This document shows, in pieces, positions 15,310 to 24,856 of a stretch of DNA of 64,000 nucleotides. The stretch spans positions 101,964 to 165,963 of the forward strand of contig JAEYOE010000033.1 in NCBI GenBank assembly GCA_023412005.1, in the 5' to 3' direction. The position numbers were made by a program, and so were the translations under genes. The DNA is from Bacillota bacterium. Its GTDB lineage: Bacteria > Bacillota > Clostridia > Christensenellales > SZUA-584. The notes under the pieces are model-generated. The model made no database searches. It saw only the letters and a list, made by a program, of their open reading frames with translations, and was not told the origin of the DNA. Position 1 is the first letter of the stretch. Every line of letters starts with the position of its first letter.

Positions 15310-16233
15310 CTATTGCTGCTCGTCCGGCTCCTGAACTTCAACAAACTGTGCTTTGCAGTATGTCGCGATATCCTGCGCTGTCCAAGACGCGGGCACGGTA
15401 GCATGAAATGCGTTGCCATCCTGCTCCCAATACACAGCCGTATGGCCCTCACCTGCATACAGGTAATAGGTGCCGTCATTTTTGAGCGACGACAAATCAC
15501 CGTATGTTTTTTCAAGCCAGTCGTTAAGGCCGTTGTCATCCAGCGCGTCGAGCCAGGCAAATGTCATGCCGCTTCCGTCAGCCAGCGTGTACGTGAATAC
15601 GAAGGACTCCTCGTCCATCGATATACTCGACAGCGCAGCGCCTTCCGGCAATACCTCAGGTCTGTAATAGCTGCTCTGCTCGGCTGAAACAAAATCGCCC
15701 TCGGTTGCGTAAACGTAGGCTCCCATATCTTTGATTGAGGCCTCAACGGATTCTTCCGGTGCTGCCGTCCACAAGCCATTCACCTCTCCGTACCCGTCTT
15801 CATCCGCTGCCTCCGTCGAGAAAAGCTGCTCCTCTTCGGCGGGGGCCATTTCGGCTGCTGCAGGTTCTTCTTTTGCAGCCATCGCGTCCGATTCCGCTCC
15901 GCCGGCTGACCTGGTGGCGTCTTTCATTCCGATGCCCGGCGTTAATATTACAACGAGCGCAACCACGGCAGCAACGGCCGCAGTGGCGGCAGACACATAC
16001 ATAAACAACGGTTTTTTGCTTTTGGCTTTTTTAATCGCAGACATGGCAAGCCCCTTTGGCGGCTCTATCTCGGGAAGAGACGCAAGCGCGTTTTTCAAGC
16101 GGACTGCATCATCAATTGCCTTTTGACACACGGCACATGTTGCTGCGTGCTTCAATAGCAGTTCACGGTCTTTCTCGTTTAAAAAACCGTCAACAAATAA
16201 ATCGATATTCTCTTGTGCAATCCTGCAATCCAT
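15310..16233 (-). CDS. Zinc-finger anti-sigma-factor-like membrane protein
   Basis: A protein of about 307 residues with an N-terminal zf-HC2 finger (HAATCAVC, that is H-x3-C-x2-C), a single membrane segment at about residues 75-100 and an acidic extracytoplasmic part of about 200 residues. This is the layout of membrane anti-sigma factors that hold ECF sigma factors. I prefer ATG 16233 (MDCRIAQENIDLF) over 16245, which has no spacing from its purine stretch. No ECF sigma gene is next to it: the upstream neighbour is nrdJ. Ala/Glu-rich low complexity occurs at about 125-150. The partner and signal are unknown. Confidence 0.75.
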   Translation of the reverse strand: MDCRIAQENIDLFVDGFLNEKDRELLLKHAATCAVCQKAIDDAVRLKNALASLPEIEPPKGLAMSAIKKAKSKKPLFMYVSAATAAVAAVVALVVILTPGIGMKDATRSAGGAESDAMAAKEEPAAAEMAPAEEEQLFSTEAADEDGYGEVNGLWTAAPEESVEASIKDMGAYVYATEGDFVSAEQSSYYRPEVLPEGAALSSISMDEESFVFTYTLADGSGMTFAWLDALDDNGLNDWLEKTYGDLSSLKNDGTYYLYAGEGHTAVYWEQDGNAFHATVPASWTAQDIATYCKAQFVEVQEPDEQQ

Positions 16234-16364
16234 CCCCCACCACATCCTTAAACCACGTTTTCACCAATATGACGCAGGCCACGCACGTTTTGTTCCATCA
16301 AAACGTAACTTTCAACAAAAATTATATATGAAAAAGCAATAGTTCACAACGTAAATTTTAAATA

Positions 16365-18602
16365 TCAGCCGCATTTCGAGTATCCGCAAGAGCGGCAGAC
16401 CACACAACCGCCTTCATGCTCCATCAGCGATGCGCATTCGGGGCATTTGCCTGCGCTGCTGCTTTTGGGCTGAGCTGCGCTTTCATGAGCATTGCCCGCG
16501 CTGACGAGCTTTGGCTGCGCTGCTTGCGCTTCAATGCCCCTCAGTTCAACAACGCGTTCCAGCACGCGGCCGATCGCATCCGGGCACGACAGCACTTTGA
16601 GGCCCTTCTGACGCAGCGTGGAATGGCAGCGAATGCCGCGCAGCTGCTCGATAATGCTGTCGACATCAACGCCGGAACGCAGCGCCATAGAAACAAGACG
16701 GCTCGTCGCCTCAGACTGAGACGGACATCCGCCCGCGCGCCCGACGTTGGTGAACACCTCACAGATGCCCTCGTTATCGTAATTGACCGTCACATACAGA
16801 TTACCGCAGCCGATTTTTATTTTTTGTGTGATGCCCTTTGTGATTTCGGGGCGCTCACGCGGTGCCAAAACGGAATTCTCATCAACTTCTTCGATCGGCT
16901 CGTCCTGCTTCTTTTCGCCGACGCTCAGCACCTGCCCTTGACGGCTGCCGTCGCGATATATCGTGACGCCTTTGAGCCCCAGCTGATAGGCAAGGTCGTA
17001 AGCGGCGCGCACATCTTCCTTGGTAGCAGACTGCGCGAAGTTGACCGTTTTCGATACCGCGTTGTCAGTGGAATCCTGAAACGCGCTTTGCATACGAATA
17101 TGGTATTCCGGCGAAATATCGTGTGCCGTCACAAACACCTTTTGAACGGATTCCGGTATTTCGGCGATGCCGTGTAATGTGCCCCTGTTCGCGATGGTTT
17201 GCATCAGTTGTTTGCTGTAAAAACCGTTCTCGCGCGCGATCTGCTCAAAATAAGGATGCACCTCAACGAGCTTGTCATTGTCCATCACGTTGCGGATATA
17301 CGAAATTGCAAACACCGGCTCGATGCCGCTCGATGTGCCCGCGATGATCGATATCGTGCCGGTCGGCGCGATCGTCGTGACCGTCGCGTTGCGCATGGCT
17401 TTGATGCCCTGCTGCTTGTACACGCTCTGCTCGAACATCGGAAAGCTGCCCCGCTTAAGCGCCAAGGCCTGCGACGCTTCGCGCGCACGCAGCTGGATGA
17501 ACGCCATGATGTCCTGCGCGGTTTTTACGGCTTGCTCACTGTTGTACGGTATGCCAAGCCGGTAAAGCATATCGGAAAAGCCCATCACACCAAGACCGAT
17601 TTTGCGCATGCTTTTTGTGGTTTCTTCTATCTTTTGCAGCGGGTATCGATTCACATCAATCACGTTATCCAGAAAATGAACCGCCAGCGCCACCGTTTCT
17701 CCGAGGCTTTCGTAATCAATCGCGCCGTTTTTCACGAACACGTTCAAATTGAGCGAGCCCAAGTTGCAGCTTTCAAACGGCAGCAGCGGCTGTTCACCGC
17801 ACGGGTTTGTGCTCTCAATCTCGCCCGCTGCGGGTACGGGGTTGTCTTTATTAATACGGTCAAGGAACACGATGCCCGGTTCCCCGCTCGTCCATGCCAT
17901 CTCCACGATGGTTTCGTACACCTCTTTGGCCCGCAGGCTCCCCGTTTTCTTTTTCGTATGCGGGTCAATCAGGTCGAATTTCTTATCAGCCAGTACGGCC
18001 TGCATAAATTTTTCGGTCAGGCCGACACTGATGTTAAAATTGGTCATCTGTGTCAGGTCGTTTTTACATTTGATGAACTCCATGATATCCGGATGATCAA
18101 CGCGCAATATGCCCATGTTCGCGCCACGCCGTGTACCGCCCTGTTTTACCGCTTCGGTAGAAGCATTGAACACCTTCATAAAGCTGATGGGGCCGCTGGC
18201 CACACCACCCGTTGAATTCACACTCGCGCCCGTCGGGCGTATTCGCGAGAACGAAAAGCCCGTGCCGCCGCCGCTCTTGTGAATCATCGCGGCGTTCTTA
18301 AGCGTATCAAAAATGCCTTCCATCGTGTCTTCAATGGGGAGCACAAAACAGGCCGAAAGCTGCCCGAGCTCACGCCCCGCGTTCATCAACGTGGGCGAGT
18401 TGGGCAGGAATTTCAACGAATCCATCATATCAAAAAACGCGCCGGCGGTTTTGCCCACATCGCCGCCGTAAGCTGCATCGGCTGCGGCAATGGTATCCGC
18501 CACGCGGCGAATCATATCCTCCGGGCGCTCGCTTACGCCGTTTTCATCCCTTTTTAAATACCGTCTTTCCAGCACAACACGCGCGTTATCTGATAAGTTC
18601 AT
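16365..18602 (-). CDS. nrdJ: Adenosylcobalamin-dependent ribonucleotide reductase (class II)
   Basis: Reduces ribonucleotides to deoxyribonucleotides using adenosylcobalamin, working with or without oxygen. The ATP-cone is missing or very short. The catalytic barrel contains LSACFVLPIEDTMEGIF, STGGVASGPISFMKVF, NPCGEQPLLPFESCNLG (catalytic Cys and Glu) and APTGTISIIAGTSSGIEP. After about residue 590 comes a TSCPD-like domain (GGCPSQSEATSRL) and a final zinc ribbon with CPEC and CRSCG. ATG at 18602 (745 residues) is chosen because AGGAGGGG lies just before it. murI lies 94 bases upstream on the same strand. No cobalamin riboswitch is visible. Confidence 0.93.
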   Translation of the reverse strand: MNLSDNARVVLERRYLKRDENGVSERPEDMIRRVADTIAAADAAYGGDVGKTAGAFFDMMDSLKFLPNSPTLMNAGRELGQLSACFVLPIEDTMEGIFDTLKNAAMIHKSGGGTGFSFSRIRPTGASVNSTGGVASGPISFMKVFNASTEAVKQGGTRRGANMGILRVDHPDIMEFIKCKNDLTQMTNFNISVGLTEKFMQAVLADKKFDLIDPHTKKKTGSLRAKEVYETIVEMAWTSGEPGIVFLDRINKDNPVPAAGEIESTNPCGEQPLLPFESCNLGSLNLNVFVKNGAIDYESLGETVALAVHFLDNVIDVNRYPLQKIEETTKSMRKIGLGVMGFSDMLYRLGIPYNSEQAVKTAQDIMAFIQLRAREASQALALKRGSFPMFEQSVYKQQGIKAMRNATVTTIAPTGTISIIAGTSSGIEPVFAISYIRNVMDNDKLVEVHPYFEQIARENGFYSKQLMQTIANRGTLHGIAEIPESVQKVFVTAHDISPEYHIRMQSAFQDSTDNAVSKTVNFAQSATKEDVRAAYDLAYQLGLKGVTIYRDGSRQGQVLSVGEKKQDEPIEEVDENSVLAPRERPEITKGITQKIKIGCGNLYVTVNYDNEGICEVFTNVGRAGGCPSQSEATSRLVSMALRSGVDVDSIIEQLRGIRCHSTLRQKGLKVLSCPDAIGRVLERVVELRGIEAQAAQPKLVSAGNAHESAAQPKSSSAGKCPECASLMEHEGGCVVCRSCGYSKCG

Positions 18603-18696
18603 GTCCCCTCCTGTATACACCATTATGTATTAGGGATATATACTAACACAATATATAGATGTAATCAATAATTATTATTAATTAAAAACGTTAATT

Positions 18697-19479
18697 TTAA
18701 CCGTTGTAGGTGCGGAATATCCGCTGAAAATGACCGATGGGAAGGTTTTGATCGGAGGAGAAAAACTGAACACTGCCTTCTTTCTTATCTGCGCATTCAA
18801 GGTTGTTTTCTTCCAGCACGTGTTTTAAATGCCTGACGGTGCCGTGCCGTCCGTCGAAAACGCGGCAGCCGGTATCAAACGCCGCGTCTATATATGATTT
18901 GATCGTGTTTTCCACAAACGCGTAATGCGTGCAGCCAAGAACCACTGCACATATCTTTTCACCTGCCAAAAAGCCGAGCTTTCGCCGCAAATAATCGTGA
19001 ACGCTGATTTCGTCCGTGCGCCCCTGCTCAATCAGCTCAACCAAGCCGCCGCACCCCACGCTGATCACGCGGTCTCCCGCGCCGAGCTTGTTCAGCAGGC
19101 TCAGGTAGCGCTCCTGTGAGACGGTGGCGGGCGTAGCCAGCACGAGAATGCGCCCGTCGGTTGTTTCGCTGAGTGCGGGCTTCACGGCGGGTTCCATGCT
19201 GATGACGGGAATATTGAACTTCTCTCGCATTTCGTAAACCGAGGTGCTGGTGGCCGTGTTGCAGGCAATCACAATGGCCTTCACGCCCTTGTTGTACAAG
19301 AATTCACCCGCAGCCAAAGACAGCGCCCGTATCTGTTCCTCGGATTTTTCGCCGTAGGGTGCGTTTAAGTTATCGCCGTAGTAGATGAAATTTTCGTTTG
19401 GCATCAGATTGAAGGCTGTTTTGAGGACGCTGATTCCGCCCACGCCAGAATCGAAGAAACCAATCGGTTTACAGTTCAT
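18697..19479 (-). CDS. murI: Glutamate racemase
   Basis: Interconverts L- and D-glutamate to supply D-Glu for peptidoglycan. It has 260 residues, typical length. It starts MNCKPIGFFDSGVGGISVL, with the catalytic Cys pair in VIACNTATS and LGCTHYAF. The spacing GEKSEEQI after YGDNLNAPY matches the family. nrdJ follows 94 bases later on the same strand. Confidence 0.95.
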   Translation of the reverse strand: MNCKPIGFFDSGVGGISVLKTAFNLMPNENFIYYGDNLNAPYGEKSEEQIRALSLAAGEFLYNKGVKAIVIACNTATSTSVYEMREKFNIPVISMEPAVKPALSETTDGRILVLATPATVSQERYLSLLNKLGAGDRVISVGCGGLVELIEQGRTDEISVHDYLRRKLGFLAGEKICAVVLGCTHYAFVENTIKSYIDAAFDTGCRVFDGRHGTVRHLKHVLEENNLECADKKEGSVQFFSSDQNLPIGHFQRIFRTYNG

Positions 19480-19636
19480 CTTTTCTCCCGAATGAAATGA
19501 TGGAGTTATTATACTCCACAGGTAAGGGTGTTTTCAACCGCCCGTTTTGGGATGTTGATAATAATCATCGCACCCTATATAATAATTATCATTCATGTTA
19601 CAAAATTCTAAAACGCAAACAAAGGAGACACACCCA

Positions 19637-19849
19637 ATGGAAACAGGTCAGAAACTTAGGTATTTCTTTGCGGCCGTACTTCTCATTGCTTTCTTCGTCT
19701 TTTTACTAATCGGTTTGAATCAGGTCAGTGAAATATTGTTTGTCGGATATATGGTAATCGCCGGCGGTTTGCTGATCAGTTCTGTTATATTGTTTGCAAC
19801 GGCTCGTTTTGAACCGTCTAAAGAAAAACCAACAGAGAACGCAGAGTAG
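19637..19849 (+). CDS. Small two-helix membrane protein, 70 residues
   Basis: Not assigned to a family. Two hydrophobic segments (about residues 9-27 and 34-54) are followed by a charged tail. ATG at 19637 is chosen because AAAGGAG ends 9 bases before it; an upstream in-frame ATG at 19595 lacks a ribosome site. It is the first of three plus-strand membrane-protein genes. Confidence 0.6.
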   Translation: METGQKLRYFFAAVLLIAFFVFLLIGLNQVSEILFVGYMVIAGGLLISSVILFATARFEPSKEKPTENAE

Positions 19850-19907
19850 CTATCAAAAAACAGTTTCCCCGTTTGCGATCATCACAGACTGAATGCAGGG
19901 AGTCAAA

Positions 19908-20405
19908 ATGGAAATCAGTAAAACGCTCGAATTGCAGGCATCCGATTTTATGGTGTTCATTACACGGATTTACGCAAAACATTTTGTTCTGGTTCCGGTT
20001 GTTACGGTATTGCTTTTTACGGCGGGCAATCTCATCAGCAACGAATTAACGCTGCAAAGCATGATTTTTCCTGTGGTTCTCGCCGCTGTGCTCACGCTCG
20101 GCCTTTTCTTATATCTGAAAAGACTATCTGAAAAAGCGCTTGCCTCATTTAACAAAGCCAACGGAGTCGTGACCGTTACGGTTGATGAAGCGGGTGTGCA
20201 TACAACGGGGAAGCTGGGCGAGACAACTCTTGCCTGGCGGGATATGTTTAAACTAATCGAAACCAAAACAGCCTTCTTGTTCTTCATACACAAGACCAAC
20301 GCAGTTATGCTGCCCAAACGGCAGCTCAGCGCAGATGAGCTGGCAGAGTTAATGGCATTGATTAAGAAAGAAGCGAACCCGGGCAAAATGTGGCTGATGT
20401 CATAG
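19908..20405 (+). CDS. YcxB-like membrane protein, copy 1
   Basis: A 165-residue protein with two adjacent membrane segments (about 20-40 and 50-70) and a C-terminal cytoplasmic domain containing VDEAGVHTTGKLGETTLAW and FIHKTNAVMLPKRQLSADE, the pattern of YcxB-like C-terminal domains. The function of this family is unknown. ATG at 19908 is chosen because AGGGAG sits 5 bases before it. It resembles the next gene in layout and in the last 60 residues, so the two are tandem paralogues. Confidence 0.7.
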   Translation: MEISKTLELQASDFMVFITRIYAKHFVLVPVVTVLLFTAGNLISNELTLQSMIFPVVLAAVLTLGLFLYLKRLSEKALASFNKANGVVTVTVDEAGVHTTGKLGETTLAWRDMFKLIETKTAFLFFIHKTNAVMLPKRQLSADELAELMALIKKEANPGKMWLMS

Positions 20406-20459
20406 CCGTCTTCATCGCATGGTTTATTTTTTTGAATTTGAGTTGAAGGAGACTGATTG

Positions 20460-20960
20460 ATGGATTTTCGCAAAACGATCACATACGAGTTTTTTGATTA
20501 TTATCATTATGGCCTGTATATCAAAAAGAATTTTTTGATATTCTCATCATCAGTGGTCTTCTTTGCATGCTTTATTTTGCTGCTTGGCATATACAAAAGT
20601 TCATTCTCTTTTTTATCTGCTATTATTTGTTCAGTCGCTATGACTATTGTCTATATCGCTTTATACATATCCTATTTAAAGAAAAGCTATCAAAGGCTTT
20701 TCAAGCAAGACAGAATCGCTCAGATGTCGCGAGATATTTTATTAGACGATATAGGCTTTCACTGCAACGGCGAGCTGCTCACCATGAGTTTGCCATGGCA
20801 GTATATAAAATTTACCGCAGAGACAAAACACATGTTCTGCTTCTTTATGTATTCTGGCTCAGGTTATATGATTCCTAAACGATTGCTGAATGCTGACGAG
20901 ACTGCAGCGATATTGGAAATTATAAAAAAGAGATTCCCCAAGCAGGAAATCTCATCATAA
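20460..20960 (+). CDS. YcxB-like membrane protein, copy 2
   Basis: A 166-residue paralogue of the preceding gene: two membrane segments, then LDDIGFHCNGELLTMSLPW and SGSGYMIPKRLLNADE. It is more AT-rich than copy 1. GAAGGAGA precedes ATG 20460 by 7 bases; a TTG one codon upstream is less likely. It is convergent with spoIIP, with only 9 bases between the stops. Confidence 0.7.
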   Translation: MDFRKTITYEFFDYYHYGLYIKKNFLIFSSSVVFFACFILLLGIYKSSFSFLSAIICSVAMTIVYIALYISYLKKSYQRLFKQDRIAQMSRDILLDDIGFHCNGELLTMSLPWQYIKFTAETKHMFCFFMYSGSGYMIPKRLLNADETAAILEIIKKRFPKQEISS

Positions 20961-20969
20961 GTCAATCAC

Positions 20970-22070
20970 TTACTCCCCTATCGCCACCACCTTGCTGATA
21001 GCCAGCGCCGCGTACTTCGCGGCGTTCTTTGCCTGCTCCAGCGCGTTCGCGTTATGCCCCACCTCAATCAGCAAACACATATCCGACACCTGCTGATTAT
21101 ACCGCCCCGTCTTCACGCGAATCGGGCGCGTAAACCCCTTGCAGATGCTCTCCAGCTCATTCGTCACCGCCAGCGCAAGCTTGTAGTTCGATTCATAGTT
21201 GGGCTTAATGCTATATTTTTCACCCGTGCCCACCACAAACATCATGCGGGCGCATTCATTTCCGTCCACCGTCACAAAATCCTTCTTGCCCGCCTCCACG
21301 TCGTTATACGCGTCGCGGTGTAAATCGATAAACACCCGCAGCGTCGGGTATTCCTTCGCGTATTTCTCCATGGTTTCAAGCGAGCGCGAATACGCGGTTT
21401 TCAGCGACGGCGGTTCATGGTTCGTCGTATCGTGCAGCACCGTATACCCGTAAGATTCCAGCTGCGCTTTCAGCACCTCGCCCACAGCCACTACCGAGCT
21501 GTCAAAGTCGTTGGTGCGCCATGCCCCCGCCTCCACGTATTCCTGACCCTCTATCTGACGGTAAGCCTCCAGCGTGTGCGTGTGGTAAATGAGCACCTGC
21601 GGCCCCGGCGTACCGATATGAAAATCCTTGGGTGCGTCATTCTTAAAATCAAGAATCTCCATTTTGATATTATCGGGCAGCACGTCGAAGTAAATGTCGC
21701 CCTGCTGCTGCGGCTGTTCCTCGTGCTCCGTCTCGCCGATTTCAACCTCATCAAGATCCAGCCCATAGATCACGGGCAGTTCGGTCCCGAGTATCAGCCG
21801 CGGGTCGATAATGCTGTCTTCAAAGGCGCTCTCGGCGCCCGATGCGTCAATACGGTTTTTATCCGGCAGCGCGGACGACCCGAGCGCGACGGCTTGCTGC
21901 GAATTATCCATTTGCAGTGTCATCACCGCCGACAGTACAAGGCCAGTCAGTATGGCCACGATCAGCACGGCTTTAAATACAAATAAAGATTGGTGCCGCT
22001 TGATGCGGCGGGGTCTTGTGACGGAAATGGGCACATGGTGCATGTGCCCGTATCTTAAATTCTTCATCAT
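20970..22070 (-). CDS. spoIIP: Stage II sporulation protein P, copy 1
   Basis: A peptidoglycan amidase and endopeptidase of the SpoIIDMP complex that thins septal wall during engulfment. About 366 residues: cytoplasmic basic start, one membrane segment (about 30-50), a variable linker, then the catalytic domain from about residue 170 with VLIYHTHTLEAY (His and Glu), VFIDLHRDAYND and LLIEVGHNANALEQA. ATG at 22070 follows AGGAG by 6 bases; the frame to 22109 lacks a site. Third gene of gpr-spoIIP-spoIIP. The catalytic domain is nearly identical to copy 2 while the linkers differ. Confidence 0.9.
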   Translation of the reverse strand: MMKNLRYGHMHHVPISVTRPRRIKRHQSLFVFKAVLIVAILTGLVLSAVMTLQMDNSQQAVALGSSALPDKNRIDASGAESAFEDSIIDPRLILGTELPVIYGLDLDEVEIGETEHEEQPQQQGDIYFDVLPDNIKMEILDFKNDAPKDFHIGTPGPQVLIYHTHTLEAYRQIEGQEYVEAGAWRTNDFDSSVVAVGEVLKAQLESYGYTVLHDTTNHEPPSLKTAYSRSLETMEKYAKEYPTLRVFIDLHRDAYNDVEAGKKDFVTVDGNECARMMFVVGTGEKYSIKPNYESNYKLALAVTNELESICKGFTRPIRVKTGRYNQQVSDMCLLIEVGHNANALEQAKNAAKYAALAISKVVAIGE

Positions 22071-22127
22071 TTTGCACTCCTCATAAAACGTATGCAGAAC
22101 GGAAAGCATATATACATATTGTGATAC

Positions 22128-23105
22128 TCAATCAATTGCCACCACGCGGCTTATCGCGAGCGCGGCATATTTAGCCGCATTTTTGGCTTGTTCAAGCGAG
22201 TTCGCGTTATGCCCCACCTCAATCAGCAAACACATATCAGACACGTTCTGGTTATGGCTATGAGATTTAATGTAAATTGGGCGTGTGAACCCTTTGTGTA
22301 TTTTCTCAAGTTCGTTTGTGATAGACTGTGCCAGTTTAAAGTTTGATTCGTAATCGGGCTTAATATCATACCCCAAGCCGTTATCTACCACGAACATCAT
22401 GCGCGCGCATTCATTTCCGTCCACCGTCACAAAATCCTTCTTACCCGCCTCCATATCGTTATACGCATCGCGGTGCAAATCGATAAACACCCGCAGCGTC
22501 GGGTATTTCTTCGCGTATTTCTCCATTGTTTCAAGCGAGCGCGAATACGCGGTTTTGAGCGACGGCGGCTCATAATTCGTCGTGTCGTGCAGCACCATAA
22601 AGCCGTAAGATTCCAGCTCAGCTTCAAGCACCTCGCCCACAGCCACCACCGAGCAGTCAAAGTCTTTGGTGCGCCAAGAGCCTGCCTCTACATATTCCTG
22701 CCCTTCTATCTGGCGGTAGGCTTCCAGCGTGTGCGTGTGGTAAATCAACACCTGCGGCCCCCGTAAACCGACATGATATGCCTTTGGCCTATCATTGACA
22801 AATCCTAATATTTCCAGTTTGATATCGTCGGGCATTGAGTCGAAAATGATACCTTCCTGCCGTGTCTCTTCTTCTACGGATGCGCCAGTACGGTTGCTAT
22901 CTGCCAGAAGACGCATCTGACCCGGTGCTGACACCTCCTCCGTTATCCCTCGGCTCAATGCAATATTGACCGAAAACGCCAAAAAGGCTATGAGCGCGAA
23001 AGCCGTCACAGCCTTATAAATGAGATTTTTCTTTTTTGGAATACGGCGAGGCTGATTTGACGGCATAGGCGTATAGACGATACGGCCGTTTTTTAATCTC
23101 TTCAT
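22128..23105 (-). CDS. spoIIP: Stage II sporulation protein P, copy 2
   Basis: A 325-residue SpoIIP with basic start, one membrane segment (about 30-50) and a shorter linker than copy 1. The catalytic domain (about 125-325) keeps HTHTLEAY, FIDLHRDA and LIEVGHNAN. AGGAG precedes the ATG. It lies 59 bases after gpr and 57 bases before copy 1. The gpr-spoIIP order is usual in Clostridia and bacilli; the second spoIIP is not. Confidence 0.9.
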   Translation of the reverse strand: MKRLKNGRIVYTPMPSNQPRRIPKKKNLIYKAVTAFALIAFLAFSVNIALSRGITEEVSAPGQMRLLADSNRTGASVEEETRQEGIIFDSMPDDIKLEILGFVNDRPKAYHVGLRGPQVLIYHTHTLEAYRQIEGQEYVEAGSWRTKDFDCSVVAVGEVLEAELESYGFMVLHDTTNYEPPSLKTAYSRSLETMEKYAKKYPTLRVFIDLHRDAYNDMEAGKKDFVTVDGNECARMMFVVDNGLGYDIKPDYESNFKLAQSITNELEKIHKGFTRPIYIKSHSHNQNVSDMCLLIEVGHNANSLEQAKNAAKYAALAISRVVAID

Positions 23106-23164
23106 GATTTTGCACTCCTGTCAAAAGATATGCTAAAACATAAGAAGATATATCCGGCCATTGA

Positions 23165-24103
23165 TCAATGCATGTACCGCCGAACCTCAGCGATTGTCAT
23201 GCTCTTGTTCAGCGATATGTTCAGCGCGTCCGCAATGATGCGTGCCACATCCGACACCACCTTATCAATCTCCTTGGGTGTTACAATCATATCGGCCCCC
23301 TGCACATCCTTCATCGCATCGAGTATGCGCTGCATACCGGGCTGCACGTTCACGTCAGTCGGCGTTTTCTCCATCGCTGTCTGCATCAGCTCCTCCGCAA
23401 TGGTGGATGCGTATACAACGAGCGGCACACCAACCGCCAGCACGGGAACACCGAGCGACTCGTAATCAAGTGCTTTTCGTTTGTTACCGATGCCCGCGCC
23501 GGGCGCGATGCCTGTATCGGCAACTTGGATGGTGGTGCGCACGCGTTCAAGGCTGCGAGACGCGAGCGAATCCACCACGATGACGAGCGAAGGCTTCATG
23601 CGTTCCACCACGCCTTCAACCACCTCACCCGTTTCAATGCCTGTGATGCCGAGCACACCGGGCGCAATGGCGCTCACATTGCCGATGCGCTCATCAATGC
23701 CCTCAGGAGCATATTCGTGAATGTGGCGTGTCACAAACACCTCATCGCACACAGCAGGTCCCAGTGCGTCGGGTGTCACCATGCGGTTTCCCAACCCCAC
23801 CACCAGCACCACGCCGTTCAGCGCATCGCCCGCCATGTTTCGTATCTCGGTGGCCAGCGCCATTGAGCAATGCTCGTCGAGCTCCATATCTCCCTGAGCC
23901 AGCTGTTCTGCCGAAATGGTAACGTAGATGCCTTTCTTTTTGCCGATTGCCTTTTCTCCCTCTTCGTTGAGAACCGTGACGCGCGAGCGATGCACGCCCG
24001 GCATCACCTCATCGTTTTGCACCTGCACACCGGGTATTTGTCCTGCAGACTGCGCTGCCTCCATCGCGAGGTCTGTGCGTATCAATGCTATGTCCTCCTG
24101 CAA
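23165..24103 (-). CDS. gpr: Germination protease (spore endopeptidase)
   Basis: An A25-family protease that degrades small acid-soluble spore proteins at germination. It has 312 residues. The start IALIRTDLAMEAAQ resembles the self-cleavage site and the cleavage sites in its SASP substrates. VVGLGNRMVTPDALGPAV and IVVVDSLASRS hold the conserved acidic residues and core strands. It is made as a zymogen in the forespore, in the family probably under sigma-G. First gene of an operon with two spoIIP genes. Confidence 0.94.
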   Translation of the reverse strand: MQEDIALIRTDLAMEAAQSAGQIPGVQVQNDEVMPGVHRSRVTVLNEEGEKAIGKKKGIYVTISAEQLAQGDMELDEHCSMALATEIRNMAGDALNGVVLVVGLGNRMVTPDALGPAVCDEVFVTRHIHEYAPEGIDERIGNVSAIAPGVLGITGIETGEVVEGVVERMKPSLVIVVDSLASRSLERVRTTIQVADTGIAPGAGIGNKRKALDYESLGVPVLAVGVPLVVYASTIAEELMQTAMEKTPTDVNVQPGMQRILDAMKDVQGADMIVTPKEIDKVVSDVARIIADALNISLNKSMTIAEVRRYMH

Positions 24104-24333
24104 TAATAATCAAACATAGTATTTGCAAGGTTGGTGGGAATAAACACACGGACATTGATTTTGATTGATAAGATGGCGATAACGTATGTTGAATCTTCTA
24201 TCTTCGAATCGTAGAGGCGAACAGTAATTGCCTGAAAATAATACCATATAAATAATTGATAATATATATAGCGTTATATCCATTTTTATGATACTATTGG
24301 TAGTGGATTCATTGTATTGAGAGGTGTTTGGCT

Positions 24334-24528
24334 TTGCTGGATATAATTGATTTATATGGCACACTATATTCTATCTCTTATAAATGCAACAATTGCGGAA
24401 CGATTATTGTTGTTCAAGATGAACCAGACCCAAAATGCAAGTATTGCAAGTGCTGCGAATTGTCTAAACCCACGGAAGATGAAATGCAACGGGTTGTGAA
24501 TGATTATTGCGGTAAAATACACCATTGA
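24334..24528 (+). CDS. Small zinc-ribbon-like protein, 64 residues
   Basis: Not recognised. It has two Cys pairs, CNNCG and CKYC (with a further adjacent Cys-Cys), placed about 18 residues apart like a zinc ribbon. The start is probably TTG 24334, since GAGAGGTG ends 7 bases before it; TTG 24328 would be too close. It is divergent from gpr with a 230-base AT-rich gap and followed by repeats. Confidence 0.5.
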   Translation: MLDIIDLYGTLYSISYKCNNCGTIIVVQDEPDPKCKYCKCCELSKPTEDEMQRVVNDYCGKIHH

Positions 24529-24574
24529 TTTTTTCGTTTGACTTAACATGATAGAATATTTCTAATCCTTCATC

Positions 24575-24670
24575 CAGCGGAACGACACGGAGGTCGTTCC
24601 CTATAATTCGAGTGTATTACGACGGCAAAAGCAATACCGGTTGTAGGGGCGATTATCAAACGCCCGCCCA
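24575..24670. repeat. 96-base direct repeat (family B), copy 1
   Basis: It starts CAGCGGAACGACACGGAGGTC, a unit that folds as GGAACGAC/GTCGTTCC, then GGCAAAAGCAATACCGG and GTAGGGGCGATTATCAAACG. The second copy at 24857-24952 has the same length and differs at only about ten positions. Confidence 0.8.
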
Positions 24671-24856
24671 ATGTTAGATCACGTTTTTTATCTGCTTATT
24701 TTGAATGAGATATACCTCTTCGGGGTACAGGAATACTCTTTTCTATAAAAGAGAAATTAAGATTATGACGACCTAACCTCCATCGTAAACTACCCCTATT
24801 GGCGGCTTCTCAACCCGGCGATTGACTCAAGGGAGTTTTCAGTAATTTCGTATAAA

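Noticed and set aside
15030..15560. 176-codon minus-strand frame overlapping the anti-sigma-like gene end
   Set aside because: It runs out of frame through the anti-sigma gene, its terminator and repeats, with no start signal.
17199..18215. 338-codon plus-strand frame opposite nrdJ
   Set aside because: Mirror of the third-position bias of nrdJ; no domain and no start signal.
18603..18696. Cobalamin riboswitch before nrdJ
   Set aside because: The gap is 94 bases and AT-rich, too short, and no B12-box was seen.
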